A stretch of 39,932 bases of DNA from Hellea sp. (GTDB lineage Bacteria; Pseudomonadota; Alphaproteobacteria; Caulobacterales; Maricaulaceae): the NCBI GenBank assembly GCA_028224375.1, contig JAOIVW010000024.1, positions 1 to 39,932 of the forward strand. Direction: 5' to 3'. Shown here piece by piece: positions 1 through 8,192 of the stretch. The stretch's first letter is position 1. Each line of letters begins with the position of its first letter. The notes beneath the pieces were generated by a model that was not told the origin of the DNA, did no database searches, and saw only the letters and a list, made by a program, of their open reading frames with translations. The position numbers and the translations under genes are program-made.

Positions 1-20
1 CAAAAACAAAACTAAGTTGA

Positions 21-356
21 ATGGGTAAAACAATGAAAATTATTAAAACAGTTATCGCCGCAGCTCTTCTAAGCGTCATCAGCACATCTGCTTATGCCGC
101 TAATGTAGAGACCTCTACACAGCCAGCCGTTCAGAAGGCTCATGTCGTAAAAGCGCCTGTTTTACTCTCTACAAAAACAACAAAGCGCCGCATCACGCGC
201 GTTGTTATCGAGCCTGTTGATCAGCCAGTTGCCAGAGACGTCTCTATGACGGCTGACAATCACTTCGTGTTTAAGTCCAGCAAGAACGTGAAAACAAAAA
301 CATACCGTCCAAGCACGACGACATCAAAGGCCATGCCAAATCTTTTCAAAGAATAG
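21..356 (+). CDS. Small exported protein of unknown function
   Basis: A 111-residue protein that I do not recognise. It opens with a short basic stretch, then a hydrophobic segment (about residues 9-22) ending in Ser-Ala-Tyr-Ala, which looks like a signal peptide cleaved near residue 27. The mature part is short, Thr/Lys/Val rich and basic, with no domain I can name. A second ATG at position 33 gives a more typical signal peptide start (MKIIKT), so the true start may be 12 bases downstream. The location is probably periplasmic. It lies at the window edge, so upstream context is unknown. It is followed by a long non-coding, hairpin-rich stretch. Confidence 0.6.
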   Translation: MGKTMKIIKTVIAAALLSVISTSAYAANVETSTQPAVQKAHVVKAPVLLSTKTTKRRITRVVIEPVDQPVARDVSMTADNHFVFKSSKNVKTKTYRPSTTTSKAMPNLFKE

Positions 357-614
357 TTAGCGCCAGATAATACCTTTCGGGGAAAATTCCGAGGCCGCAA
401 TCTGATGTCCCACTGCTGATGAGAGCGGCCTCGCCATTATCCTTTTACTGTAATCTACCCAGAAATTTACCCAGAATACGTTCTGCCGCCTCTCACCTTG
501 GCGGAACGGCCCAACTATTGAGACACATAGTTAAACCCTGAGCATACATCTCAGCTCCTTTTAAGGGGTCGCCACATGACACTCCCAAAGTCATCTGAGC
601 GGCCCCATTTTTTT
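357..614 (+). ncRNA. Candidate structured small RNA or long structured 3' region
   Basis: The 339-base gap between the first two genes holds five successive inverted repeats on the + strand: 391-398/425-432 (GAGGCCGC, perfect), 486-490/500-504 (CCGCC), 513-518/527-532 (AACTAT), 538-542/550-554 (CTGAG), and the closing stem 565-572/599-606. The last stem is followed by a T run. Two copies of TACCCAGAA lie between the first and second stems. No ORF with a plausible start fits. This could be an independent small RNA ending at the terminator, or the 3' UTR of the upstream gene. I could not match it to 6S RNA, tmRNA or SRP RNA. Both the assignment and the 5' end are inference. Confidence 0.35.
565..614 (+). 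terminator. Rho-independent terminator
   Basis: The outer stem GGGGTCGC (565-572) pairs with GCGGCCCC (599-606) with one G-U pair. Inside it is a second perfect stem, ATGAC/GTCAT. It is followed by A and seven T (608-614). It is the strongest + strand terminator in this part of the window and separates the upstream transcript from the DUF2336 gene. Confidence 0.75.
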
Positions 615-695
615 CATTATATATTTGAATTTACGCCCCATTATCTTGGCAAAGGCGCGGCTTACTAACATCCTGTTTACCATAATGAGCGTAAT

Positions 696-1820
696 ATGCG
701 TCTTATGGAAAAGCTCGCGCTCAAACATTTAAAGACCGCAGATGTCAAAAAGGCTGTGCGTCATCCGGATGAGACCGTGCGGGCCAATGCAGCGCAGCGT
801 GTCTGCCGCGATATTCGCGCGAAAAATCTGAGCGAGGCGGAACGTGAATTTGCGCATAAGCTTTTAGATCATATAGCCCGTGACAGCGCCGATATGGTGC
901 GCCGGGCATTAGCGGTGACGCTTAAAAACTCGCCCAAACTTCCGCGAGAGATTGCGATAAAATTATCCGCCGATATTGATAGCATTGCGGTGCCAGTGCT
1001 AACCCATTCCCCGGTCTTTACTGACGCCGATTTAGTAGACATTCTCAAATCCAAAGCCGCAGCTAAAGCACTCGCTGTGGCTAAGCGTGTTTCTGTCAGT
1101 GACCATGTCGCCCGCGCCATTATCCGCTTTGGCGATAGCCACGCCGTGGCCGAAGTTGCGGCCAATGACGGGGCGCTGATTTCAGAAGAAACGGCCGCCA
1201 ATATTTTGGACATCTATAAGAATGATGACCTGATTGCGGAGAGCATGATCATGCGCCGCGATTTGCCGCCGAAAATCGTCGAGAAAATGATTACGCTGGT
1301 CAGTGAGCAGATGGTGTCCAAGCTCACGCAACGTCATTCGGTGCCAGCCGAGATGGCCGTGGATTTGGCTGTGCGCAGCCGCGAGCGCGCCATGGTCGAT
1401 TTCATTGATCAAGCTTGGGTCACGAAAGACTTACAAGGTTTAGTCACGCATATTCACGCCAATGGCCGCCTGACGACATCTTTAATCATACGCTCCATCT
1501 GTTCAGGCCAGATGCGCTTTGCAGAGCACGGCCTTGCAATCCTGTCAGGTGTTAGCCTGCAAAAATCAGTTTTGATGATACATGATGGCGGGCCGTTTGG
1601 CCTTAAAGCGCTCTGCACGCGGGCAGGGCTGAATGAACAGATGTCACAGATTATCCACGCAGCGGTCGTTATTTATCGCGATTTGGAAATGTCAGGTTTG
1701 GATTATGACCGCACTAAATTTCAGGCATTAATGATTGAACGCGTTTTGACACTGCCTTTTGATTTGCCTGAGACGGATCAAAACTGGTTCCTTGAGAAAC
1801 TAGATGGGCTGGCTGAGTAA
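696..1820 (+). CDS. DUF2336 domain-containing protein
   Basis: 374 residues, almost entirely helical, built of short repeated helix pairs that recall HEAT-like repeats. Examples are the DETVRANAAQRV and DSADMVRRALAV segments near the N-terminus. Composition and layout match the DUF2336 family, common in Alphaproteobacteria and of unknown biochemical role. There is no signal peptide or membrane segment, so it is probably cytoplasmic. The start at 696 is followed three codons later by another ATG (705); either is possible. It is transcribed alone: a terminator precedes it, and the next gene, nadK, faces it tail to tail 25 bases away. The family call is recognition from sequence and was not tested by a search. 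Confidence 0.7.
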   Translation: MRLMEKLALKHLKTADVKKAVRHPDETVRANAAQRVCRDIRAKNLSEAEREFAHKLLDHIARDSADMVRRALAVTLKNSPKLPREIAIKLSADIDSIAVPVLTHSPVFTDADLVDILKSKAAAKALAVAKRVSVSDHVARAIIRFGDSHAVAEVAANDGALISEETAANILDIYKNDDLIAESMIMRRDLPPKIVEKMITLVSEQMVSKLTQRHSVPAEMAVDLAVRSRERAMVDFIDQAWVTKDLQGLVTHIHANGRLTTSLIIRSICSGQMRFAEHGLAILSGVSLQKSVLMIHDGGPFGLKALCTRAGLNEQMSQIIHAAVVIYRDLEMSGLDYDRTKFQALMIERVLTLPFDLPETDQNWFLEKLDGLAE

Positions 1821-1845
1821 GGCGATTTTACAAGAGCAAAATCAC

Positions 1846-2634
1846 TTAAGGCGCAAACTGTTCCCTCAGTATTTTCTCGCTAAGGGCATGCTCTTTATCA
1901 AATAATAGCGTCAGGGACGTATCGTGATCTTGGGCGACTTTGACATGAGTAATGTTGCGAATTTCCATATTATCTGCCGAAGCCGCCACAGGGCGTTTTT
2001 CAGGATTTATAATTTCAAATTCGACTTCGGCATCGGCGTCCAGCAGCGCCCCGCGCCAGCGTCTGGGGCGAAAAGCACTGATCGGGGTCAGGGCTAAAAT
2101 ATGCGCGCCAAGCGGCACAACAGGGCCGTGAGCGGAGAGGTTATAGGCCGTAGAGCCCGCAGGTGTGGCGAGCAGAATTCCATCCGCCATGAGGCGGTCC
2201 ATCCGCGTTTTACCGTCCACGCTAATCTTGATATGCGCCGCTTGCTGTGTCTGGCGATAAAGCGAGACTTCGTTAAAGGCGAGCTCTTCATAAGTGCCGC
2301 CAGCCCCTTTGGCGGTCATTTTAAGCGGCTGAACAATGGTCGGCTCAGATGAGGCGAGCCTCGCGGGGAGATCATCCTCATTATAATCATTCATGAGAAA
2401 GCCAATCGTGCCTTGATTCATCCCGTAAACAGGCAGGCCGCGGCGGATAAGTGTCATATTGCGGCGCAGCGTTTGCAGCATAAAGCCGTCCCCGCCCAAA
2501 GCGATAATGACGTCAGCCTCTGCTGCATCATGATTGCCATATTTCGCAATCAGGTCTTTGCGTGCCGATTTAGCCTCATCGCGTTCATTGCTGAATATAG
2601 CGAATTTTTTAAATGATTGAGCGGGATTAGCCAC
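1846..2634 (-). CDS. nadK: NAD kinase (ATP-NAD kinase)
   Basis: Phosphorylates NAD to NADP in the cytoplasm. At 262 residues it matches the short alphaproteobacterial form. Visible signatures are the GGDG motif (residues 47-50), NQGTIGFL (73-80), the NE pair near 121-122, and DGILLATPAGSTAYN (151-165), the NAD-binding and substrate loop of the family. The start is GTG at 2634, supported by a GGAGAG Shine-Dalgarno sequence three bases upstream. It stands alone, facing the DUF2336 gene and divergent from the next exported protein. Nothing is odd in the sequence. Confidence 0.93.
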   Translation of the reverse strand: MANPAQSFKKFAIFSNERDEAKSARKDLIAKYGNHDAAEADVIIALGGDGFMLQTLRRNMTLIRRGLPVYGMNQGTIGFLMNDYNEDDLPARLASSEPTIVQPLKMTAKGAGGTYEELAFNEVSLYRQTQQAAHIKISVDGKTRMDRLMADGILLATPAGSTAYNLSAHGPVVPLGAHILALTPISAFRPRRWRGALLDADAEVEFEIINPEKRPVAASADNMEIRNITHVKVAQDHDTSLTLLFDKEHALSEKILREQFAP

Positions 2635-2725
2635 AGTCTCTCCAATATCTTTGCGCCGCTATAGCATTTGACCTTAGGCCTGCGCAAAGCCTAAAAGGGC
2701 AGCGGGAGATATAAGGGGCTAAACG

Positions 2726-3529
2726 TTGAAGTTTATTATTGAGAAGGTTATTTTGGCGCTTGCGGCCTTTGCATGGCCGTCTCTTTGTTATGCAGGCGCG
2801 TGGAACCTGCCGCCTGGTGAAGGGCAGATTATTTCGACCTTTAATTATACGACAGCCAATACAGCCTTTACGGATATTGAAAACATCGACAACGCAGTAG
2901 AGTTTACCAAGTCTGAGATTCGGGTGTTTTACGAGCATGGCCTGACCAAACATCTCACCGCAGTCGTCAACGCGGCGCATCAGACAATCAATTTTGATGG
3001 TCTGCAAAGCTCGATTAATTTCAGTGATTTTGATAAAACCGAATTGGGCCTTCGCTACGAGATTAAGCGCCTCGAAGGTTTAGCCATTTCTGTTCAGGGA
3101 AGTTATATTATTGGCGGCGGACCGCCAGAATCTATCTTGGATATAGGAAACCGCAGAGACAGTTTTGAGCTTCGCGGCCTTTGGGGGCAGAGTAAAGAAT
3201 ATGAAAATTACGTGATTTTCTTTGACGCTCAAGCCGCCATACGCGCCAGCAATACAGACCGTATAGAGGATTGGCGCACGGATCTGACTTTGGGGTGGAA
3301 GGATAAGAAAAAGCTGATGGCCTTGCTGCAAGGCTATTACACACAGCGCTCCTCCTTTGGCCGCGACGGGTTTGTTGTGCCCATTCAAAAGCGCGCCAAG
3401 CTGCAGGCCTCACTTGTTTATGAGTATAAAGAGAACCGTCTTGTGCAATTCGGATATCTTCAAACGGTGGCCGGGCGTAATATTGTCAAAGAGCGCACGC
3501 TTAGTCTTGGGACGTGGATCCGTTATTAA
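2726..3529 (+). CDS. Exported beta-barrel-like protein (XagA-like)
   Basis: 267 residues with a clear signal peptide (hydrophobic 5-18, cleavage after Cys-Tyr-Ala near residue 23). The mature protein begins AWNLPPGEGQ, then consists of alternating hydrophobic/polar strands and ends in an aromatic residue (Ile-Arg-Tyr), which fits an outer-membrane barrel recognised by the BAM machinery. The N-terminal Trp-x-x-Pro-x-Gly-x-Gly-Gln pattern recalls XagA-type proteins. That resemblance is from memory and no function follows from it. The gene start is TTG, with weak support for the exact position. Its stop overlaps the stop of the convergent cytochrome gene in the palindrome TTAA. Confidence 0.6.
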   Translation: MKFIIEKVILALAAFAWPSLCYAGAWNLPPGEGQIISTFNYTTANTAFTDIENIDNAVEFTKSEIRVFYEHGLTKHLTAVVNAAHQTINFDGLQSSINFSDFDKTELGLRYEIKRLEGLAISVQGSYIIGGGPPESILDIGNRRDSFELRGLWGQSKEYENYVIFFDAQAAIRASNTDRIEDWRTDLTLGWKDKKKLMALLQGYYTQRSSFGRDGFVVPIQKRAKLQASLVYEYKENRLVQFGYLQTVAGRNIVKERTLSLGTWIRY

Positions 3530-3984
3530 GGCGCTTCATAGTCAGGCGATGTTTTCGCTTTCATATATAACAACACAGCGTCTCTATCTTCAGCCTTTTT
3601 TATGCCAACGAAACTCATGCGGTTGCCCTTCATAAATTTAGAGGGCTTTTGAATATAGGCGTCCAGCGTGGCATCGTCCCATATCACATCTGAAGCCGCC
3701 ATGACTTTGGAATATTTAAAGCCTTCTTTCGAGCCCGCCTGCGCGCCGTAAACGTTCCAAAGATTGGGCCCAACTTTGTGTTTGCCGCCCTCATCAAGCG
3801 TATGGCAGGCCTTGCAGCGTTTATAGAGTTTTGCGCCGCGTTCCATCGGGGTCAGCGAAGATGCGGTTTTGACAATAGGGGCCTGCTGCGTACTGATTGT
3901 GGCGTCGGACGGCCCTGTGGACTCGCTCCCGCCGCCGCACCCGACAAGTAAAAGAGCGGGTAAAATCATATATTTTAGTGTCAT
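3526..3984 (-). CDS. Lipoprotein cytochrome c, class I (c2-like)
   Basis: 152 residues. A lipoprotein signal ends in Leu-Val-Gly-Cys (Cys16), followed by a Gly/Ser linker, so the protein is probably anchored in a membrane by lipid. The haem site is CKACH (57-61), then GPNLWNVYG (72-80) as in mitochondrial-type cytochrome c/c2, and the sixth ligand is probably Met123 in GNRMSFVG. It would act as an electron carrier in the periplasm, between the bc1 complex and an oxidase or another dehydrogenase. The partner cannot be told from the neighbours. It overlaps the preceding gene by four bases, tail to tail. Confidence 0.9.
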   Translation of the reverse strand: MTLKYMILPALLLVGCGGGSESTGPSDATISTQQAPIVKTASSLTPMERGAKLYKRCKACHTLDEGGKHKVGPNLWNVYGAQAGSKEGFKYSKVMAASDVIWDDATLDAYIQKPSKFMKGNRMSFVGIKKAEDRDAVLLYMKAKTSPDYEAP

Positions 3985-4090
3985 CGGGCGGATCTTTCTC
4001 TAGTCTTCTATGACTATTTAGCACTTGATTGCGCCGTTTCATAGCGGCAAACTTTCGCATAAGCAGCGCGAAGTCAGTGAAAGGGGCATG

Positions 4091-4384
4091 ATGAGTCTTG
4101 TTATTTTAGGAGTGGGGTTATTCAGCGGCGCGGCGATAGGGCTTTTGACTGGACGCGTGATGAATTCCGATATGGGCAGACCAGCCCGCGTAATTACAGG
4201 CGTTGTTGGCGGCGCTTTGCTGGCATTTTTTGGACCCATGATGACGGGCTTTAATGTGGAGGTTACGCCGGGGGCAAGCCTGGCTGGTCTTGATATTGGC
4301 TCTATCATTCGCGGCATTATTTACGGCGGAGTGGGCGGCGCCATCATGACCCTTATCTTCACAAAGATTTGCGTCAATAAATAA
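4091..4384 (+). CDS. Small three-helix membrane protein
   Basis: About 97 residues from the ATG at 4091; a longer reading frame opens at TTG 4025. I prefer 4091 because AAGGGG lies just upstream and the protein then starts with its first membrane helix. Three Gly/Ala-rich hydrophobic segments (roughly 2-20, 33-55, 72-92) are separated by short polar loops. Size and layout recall the GlsB/YeaQ/YmgE family of small inner-membrane proteins of uncertain role, but I see no decisive motif. It is monocistronic between the divergent cytochrome gene and the acyl-CoA dehydrogenase. Confidence 0.6.
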   Translation: MSLVILGVGLFSGAAIGLLTGRVMNSDMGRPARVITGVVGGALLAFFGPMMTGFNVEVTPGASLAGLDIGSIIRGIIYGGVGGAIMTLIFTKICVNK

Positions 4385-4464
4385 GGGCGAACATTTTTAA
4401 AGATTTACGCATTTGACACAAACTAGCGGCGCGGCAAATTGGGTCTTTATCTTTAGTCTCTTGA

Positions 4465-4482
4465 TATGCAATTATATGCATA
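4465..4482. promoter_or_regulatory. Palindromic candidate operator before acyl-CoA dehydrogenase
   Basis: Perfect inverted repeat TATGCA-N6-TGCATA, 17 bases upstream of the acyl-CoA dehydrogenase start, between a possible promoter and the ribosome binding site. Its size and symmetry suit a dimeric repressor of the TetR/FadR/GntR kind that often controls fatty acid degradation genes. No regulator gene is adjacent, so this is inference. Confidence 0.35.
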
Positions 4483-4498
4483 ATCACCGAGGACTCCC

Positions 4499-6250
4499 AT
4501 GACATTTACCGCCCCGAAAAAATCGATCCAGTTTTTACTCAACCATAGTGTTGACATTGGCGCCATTTTAGACGCGCCTGCTTTTGAGGATGTCAGCCGT
4601 GAATTAATCGGCGATATCCTGCAAGGCGCGGCTGACTTTGCTGAGAATAAATGGGCGCCGACCAATTGGGATGGTGATCAAAATCCGGCCACGCTCAAGG
4701 ATGATAATGTCTATTCTTCGCCTGGCTTTAAAGAGGCTTATCAGGACTTTGTCGAAGCCGCCTGGCTGTCTCTTGCGACGCCTGTCGATATTGGCGGCAT
4801 GGGCTTGCCGCAAGTTGTCAAAGCTGGCGCTGATGAAATGTTCTATGCGGCCAATATGGCGCTGGGTCTTTGCCCAATGCTCACCTCAAGCGCGGCCAAA
4901 GCTATTCACGCCCATGCCAGTGATGAGCTGAAAGCCAAGTACCTTCCCAAAATGGTGACGGGGGAATGGACGGGCGCGATGTGCCTGACCGAACCGCAGG
5001 CGGGCTCTGATTTGGGCCCTGTGCGCACAAAGGCGGTAGAAAATGGCGACGGGACTTATGCAATTTCAGGCCAGAAAATTTATATCACTTGGGGCGATCA
5101 TGATGTCGCCGATAATATTATCCACCTCGTGCTCGCGCGTCTGCCCGATGCGCCCGAGGGCTCCAAAGGGATTTCGCTTTTCCTTTGCCCAAAAATGTTT
5201 GTCGATGATGACGGAAACCTTGGCGAGCGGAATGGGTTTAAGCCGATTGGGCTGGAACATAAATTAGGGATACATGGCTCCCCGACCTGCACCATGGAAT
5301 TTGAAAGCGCCAAAGGCTGGCTCGTCGGTGAAGAAAATCGCGGTCTGGCTTGCATGTTCACCATGATGAATGAAGCGCGGCTTTTTGTCGGCGTTCAAGG
5401 TGTGGCCATTGGTGAGCGGGCCTATCAAGCGGCTCTTGGTTACGCCCATGAGCGCGTGCAGGGAAAAACGATTACGGGCCAAGAGACCATCATCGGTCAT
5501 CCTGATATTCGGCGTAATTTGATTGATATGAAAACACGTCTTTTGGGCGCGCGGGCCATTTGTATGGCGACGGCGGCGGCAGGGGATTTGGCCGTCCATG
5601 CCGAAGATGACGATGTTCGAAAAGCCGCGCATATCCGCGAAGCTTTGCTCACGCCGCTGGCAAAATCTTATGGCTCAGATACAGGCGTCGCAGTGAGCTC
5701 TGTTGGCGTTCAAATTCACGGCGGCATGGGCTTTGTCGAAGAAACTGGCGCAGCGCAACATTATCGCGACAGCCGTATCGCCCCGATTTATGAAGGCACG
5801 AATGGTATTCAAGCCATGGACCTTGTCGGACGTAAACTTCGCCGCGATGGCGGAGAGGGGATGCAGGCTCTGATTGCTGATTTGGAAAATATTCTAGCCT
5901 TAGCAAAAAAATCCAAACTGGATTTGTCTGTGTGCATCCAAGCTTTAACAGACGGCATTCAAACTGTGAAAACGGCGACGGCTATTATGCTCAATGCCGA
6001 TGAGGGCGATGCCTTGTCAGGGGCGACGCCTTATCTGAACCTCACCGCCCAAGTGATTTCCGGGGCTTATATCATCCGCGCCGTTGCGAACGGTGCCGCG
6101 GCAGGCGATGAGCTGACGGATAATATGGCGAGCCTGGCCCGCTATCACGCGCTCTCGGTCATGCCGCAAGCGGGTAGTCAGCTAGAGTTTTTACGCGGCG
6201 GCCAAAAAGCCGTCTTCGATTTTCCAATGGCGCAGCTCGTAGATTTATAA
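4499..6250 (+). CDS. Acyl-CoA dehydrogenase, DmdC-like long form
   Basis: 583 residues, longer than the usual 380-400 of short/medium-chain enzymes because of an extra C-terminal domain, as in 3-methylmercaptopropionyl-CoA dehydrogenase (DmdC) relatives. In order: N-terminal helical domain; FAD-binding middle domain with MCLTEPQAGSDLGPVRT (about 162-178) and KIYITWGDHD; C-terminal domain with the catalytic Glu at about 432 in IYEGTNGIQAM. It would oxidise an acyl-CoA to enoyl-CoA and pass electrons to ETF. The DmdC branch also contains ordinary acyl-CoA dehydrogenases, so the substrate is not assigned. Start ATG 4499 follows GAGGACTCCC. It is probably co-transcribed with the ABM gene 11 bases downstream. 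Confidence 0.9.
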   Translation: MTFTAPKKSIQFLLNHSVDIGAILDAPAFEDVSRELIGDILQGAADFAENKWAPTNWDGDQNPATLKDDNVYSSPGFKEAYQDFVEAAWLSLATPVDIGGMGLPQVVKAGADEMFYAANMALGLCPMLTSSAAKAIHAHASDELKAKYLPKMVTGEWTGAMCLTEPQAGSDLGPVRTKAVENGDGTYAISGQKIYITWGDHDVADNIIHLVLARLPDAPEGSKGISLFLCPKMFVDDDGNLGERNGFKPIGLEHKLGIHGSPTCTMEFESAKGWLVGEENRGLACMFTMMNEARLFVGVQGVAIGERAYQAALGYAHERVQGKTITGQETIIGHPDIRRNLIDMKTRLLGARAICMATAAAGDLAVHAEDDDVRKAAHIREALLTPLAKSYGSDTGVAVSSVGVQIHGGMGFVEETGAAQHYRDSRIAPIYEGTNGIQAMDLVGRKLRRDGGEGMQALIADLENILALAKKSKLDLSVCIQALTDGIQTVKTATAIMLNADEGDALSGATPYLNLTAQVISGAYIIRAVANGAAAGDELTDNMASLARYHALSVMPQAGSQLEFLRGGQKAVFDFPMAQLVDL

Positions 6251-6261
6251 AGGAGACCCCC

Positions 6262-6552
6262 ATGATTGGTGTCACAGCAAAACTGAAAATAGCCGACGGC
6301 AAAGAGGCCGTATTTGAAGAGGCAGCTAAGGCCTTGGCCGCTAAGGTCAATGCCAATGAGGAAGGATGCTTGATGTATGAGCTTTACAAATCCCCATCAG
6401 ATAGCTCGGTCTATATCTTCTTGGAAAAATATGCAGACCAAGCCGCTTTTGCCGCGCATGGAAAAACAGATTATTTCATCGCCGCCAAACCCGCGCTTGG
6501 CGCTTGCCTCGCGGGCGCACCTGATGTTCAGGTCTTTCACGCGGTTGAGTAA
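6262..6552 (+). CDS. Antibiotic biosynthesis monooxygenase (ABM) domain protein
   Basis: 96 residues forming one ferredoxin-like ABM domain, the fold of small cofactor-free quinol monooxygenases such as YgiN. Recognisable features are the opening strand MIGVTAKLKI, the helix with AKALAAKVNANEEGC, the strand MYELYKSPSDSSVYIFLEKY, and the later AAFAAHGKTDYF helix. The start at 6262 has AGGAGA seven bases upstream. It follows the acyl-CoA dehydrogenase by 11 bases, so the two are probably one operon. The true substrate is unknown; many family members are of undetermined function. Confidence 0.85.
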   Translation: MIGVTAKLKIADGKEAVFEEAAKALAAKVNANEEGCLMYELYKSPSDSSVYIFLEKYADQAAFAAHGKTDYFIAAKPALGACLAGAPDVQVFHAVE

Positions 6553-6571
6553 TTTGTAGTTATATAACTAG

Positions 6572-7009
6572 ATGAGTATTTGGAAAATTCGAAAAAAATA
6601 TCTGCTAGCGCAGCTAACACCTAAATTACTTGAAATCGGATTTGAGCCCGTAGGAACGTCTACTTTGGGATCACGAACTACTGCCACACATGTGCAATTT
6701 GAACGACATCAAGAAAACACCTTTGATAGTCTTACCATAATTTTCGATAAATATTTCAGGCCCAAATTTCAAATTACTTTCCTAAAACGTGAGGCACTCT
6801 CACCTCATAAAATTGTTCAATCTGGAAATCTCGTACGTCGGAAGAGACAACTTACGTCTTGGTGGGGTATTCGCTGGTTTTCATTGAGTAAAGAAAAAGC
6901 GTGGCGGCGTTCTGTTGAGAAAGCTAGAAAGAGGTTAGGGCAGGTCGATGTGTTCCTTAACTCGGGAGTAGCCGGAAAAAACATCACGGATATGGCAAAG
7001 TATTTTTAG
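6572..7009 (+). CDS. Unknown protein in an AT-rich patch
   Basis: 145 residues, basic, without signal peptide or membrane helix, and I do not recognise the family. The N-terminal half (to about residue 75) alternates strands and includes FDSLTIIFDKYFRPKFQITF. The second half is Lys/Arg/Trp rich (KRQLTSWWGIRWFSLSKEKAW) and ends in helices. Base composition is visibly more AT-rich than the ABM gene before and panB after. There is also no good Shine-Dalgarno sequence before the ATG at 6572. Both points suggest recent acquisition. It lies 19 bases after the ABM gene but need not share its transcript. Confidence 0.55.
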   Translation: MSIWKIRKKYLLAQLTPKLLEIGFEPVGTSTLGSRTTATHVQFERHQENTFDSLTIIFDKYFRPKFQITFLKREALSPHKIVQSGNLVRRKRQLTSWWGIRWFSLSKEKAWRRSVEKARKRLGQVDVFLNSGVAGKNITDMAKYF

Positions 7010-7077
7010 GAAAGCCTGTCCTTGCCGACCTTTGGTTTTACCCCCATATTCAGCCTTTAATAGTATAGGGCCACCCC

Positions 7078-7899
7078 ATGTCTGCACAAACTCACATCCC
7101 GCGCATGACGGCGCCGAAAATTACGGCGCGTAAAGGCGGGGAGCCTATTGTCTGCTTGACCGCCTATGACGCTCCGACCGCGGCAATTTTGGATGAGCAT
7201 TGCGATTTGATTTTGGTTGGCGATAGTGTCGGCATGGTCGTGCACGGCTTGACGACGACTGTGGGCGTGACGCTGGACATGATGATCATGCATGGGCAAG
7301 CCGTGATGCGCGGCTCGAAAACAGCGCTCGTAGTCGTGGACCTGCCCTTTGGCTCTTATGAGGATAGCGCCGAAACCGCTTTTCGCAGCGCCTCTCGCGT
7401 GATGATGGAAACGGGTTGTCAGGCGGTCAAGATTGAGAGCGGATCCTACGCCGCTGACACGATCAGCTATCTGGTCGAGCGCGGCATTCCCGTCATGAGC
7501 CATGTCGGATTGCGGCCGCAAAGCATGAATGTGCTGGGCGGATTTCGCGCAAGAGGCCGCACAGAGGACGTCGCCGACGAGATTGTGGAGAACGCCATTG
7601 CAGCGGCCAAGGCGGGATCCTTTGCGGTGGTCGTCGAAGGCACCTCTGTAGACATCGCCGAAAAAGTCACCAAAGCCGTGGACATTCCCACAATCGGTAT
7701 TGGCGCCTCAGCAGGGTGCGACGGGCAAATCTTGGTCACGCCCGACATGCTCGGCCAATTTGACCGCGTCCCCAAATTCGTCAAAAAATTTGCGGATATG
7801 AAAGGCCTCATTGAAGGCGCTGCCAAAGACTACGCCGCCCAAGTCAAAGACCGCAGTTTTCCGGGTGAAGCGAATACCTATAAATTCACGAAGAAATGA
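7078..7899 (+). CDS. panB: 3-methyl-2-oxobutanoate hydroxymethyltransferase
   Basis: First step of pantothenate/CoA synthesis: transfers a hydroxymethyl group from methylene-THF to 2-oxoisovalerate to give ketopantoate. Its 273 residues match the family length. Signatures are CLTAYDAPTA near residue 25, the metal-binding GDSVGMVVHG (about 48-57), DLPFGSYE (about 95-102), the VKIESG strand, PVMSHVGLRPQS, and IGIGASAGCDGQILV in the C-terminal third. The start ATG 7078 is preceded by a purine-poor leader, and the N-terminal Met-Ser-Ala-Gln is ordinary. No panC is next to it in the window. It is followed by a 128-bp palindromic repeat that may also end its transcript. Confidence 0.95.
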   Translation: MSAQTHIPRMTAPKITARKGGEPIVCLTAYDAPTAAILDEHCDLILVGDSVGMVVHGLTTTVGVTLDMMIMHGQAVMRGSKTALVVVDLPFGSYEDSAETAFRSASRVMMETGCQAVKIESGSYAADTISYLVERGIPVMSHVGLRPQSMNVLGGFRARGRTEDVADEIVENAIAAAKAGSFAVVVEGTSVDIAEKVTKAVDIPTIGIGASAGCDGQILVTPDMLGQFDRVPKFVKKFADMKGLIEGAAKDYAAQVKDRSFPGEANTYKFTKK

Positions 7900-7907
7900 A
7901 AAAGTAC

Positions 7908-8035
7908 CGTCATTCCGTCTCAGCGCGAAGCGCAGGCGGAACCCATGCCTTAATATCTCGCCACAACACGATTTCCCTATAGGCGAGATATCAAGGCATG
8001 GGTCCCGGGCGAACTTCGTTCGCGGCGGGATGACG
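7908..8035. repeat. 128-bp palindromic repeat, copy 1 (REP/MITE-like)
   Basis: Ends CGTCATTCCG (7908-7917) and CGGGATGACG (8026-8035) are inverted copies with one mismatch. Further in, GGAACCCATGCCTTAATATC pairs with a matching arm ending in AAGGCATGGGTCCC, and the stem is extended by CTCGCC/GGCGAG, so nearly the whole element can fold into one long hairpin. A second copy of identical length lies at 11868. It does not code for a protein. It sits 8 bases after the panB stop, a position where such a hairpin could act as a terminator or mRNA stabiliser. Confidence 0.8.
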
Positions 8036-8192
8036 ATATATTATTGAGGTTTTGAGACGGAAAATCAGCATCAATTCTTACTGTCTGTTCATGACCTTAG
8101 CTGTTGCGAAAGCGTGGTCAGACCGATAGGTTCGCGCGAAATTAGGCGGGTCTCCCGTCCTGAGTCTGAATTGAATTTTTAGAGGTGACCCG

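Noticed and set aside
576..668. 30-codon ORF across the 565-614 terminator
   Set aside because: Its codons form the terminator stem and T run, and it has no ribosome site.
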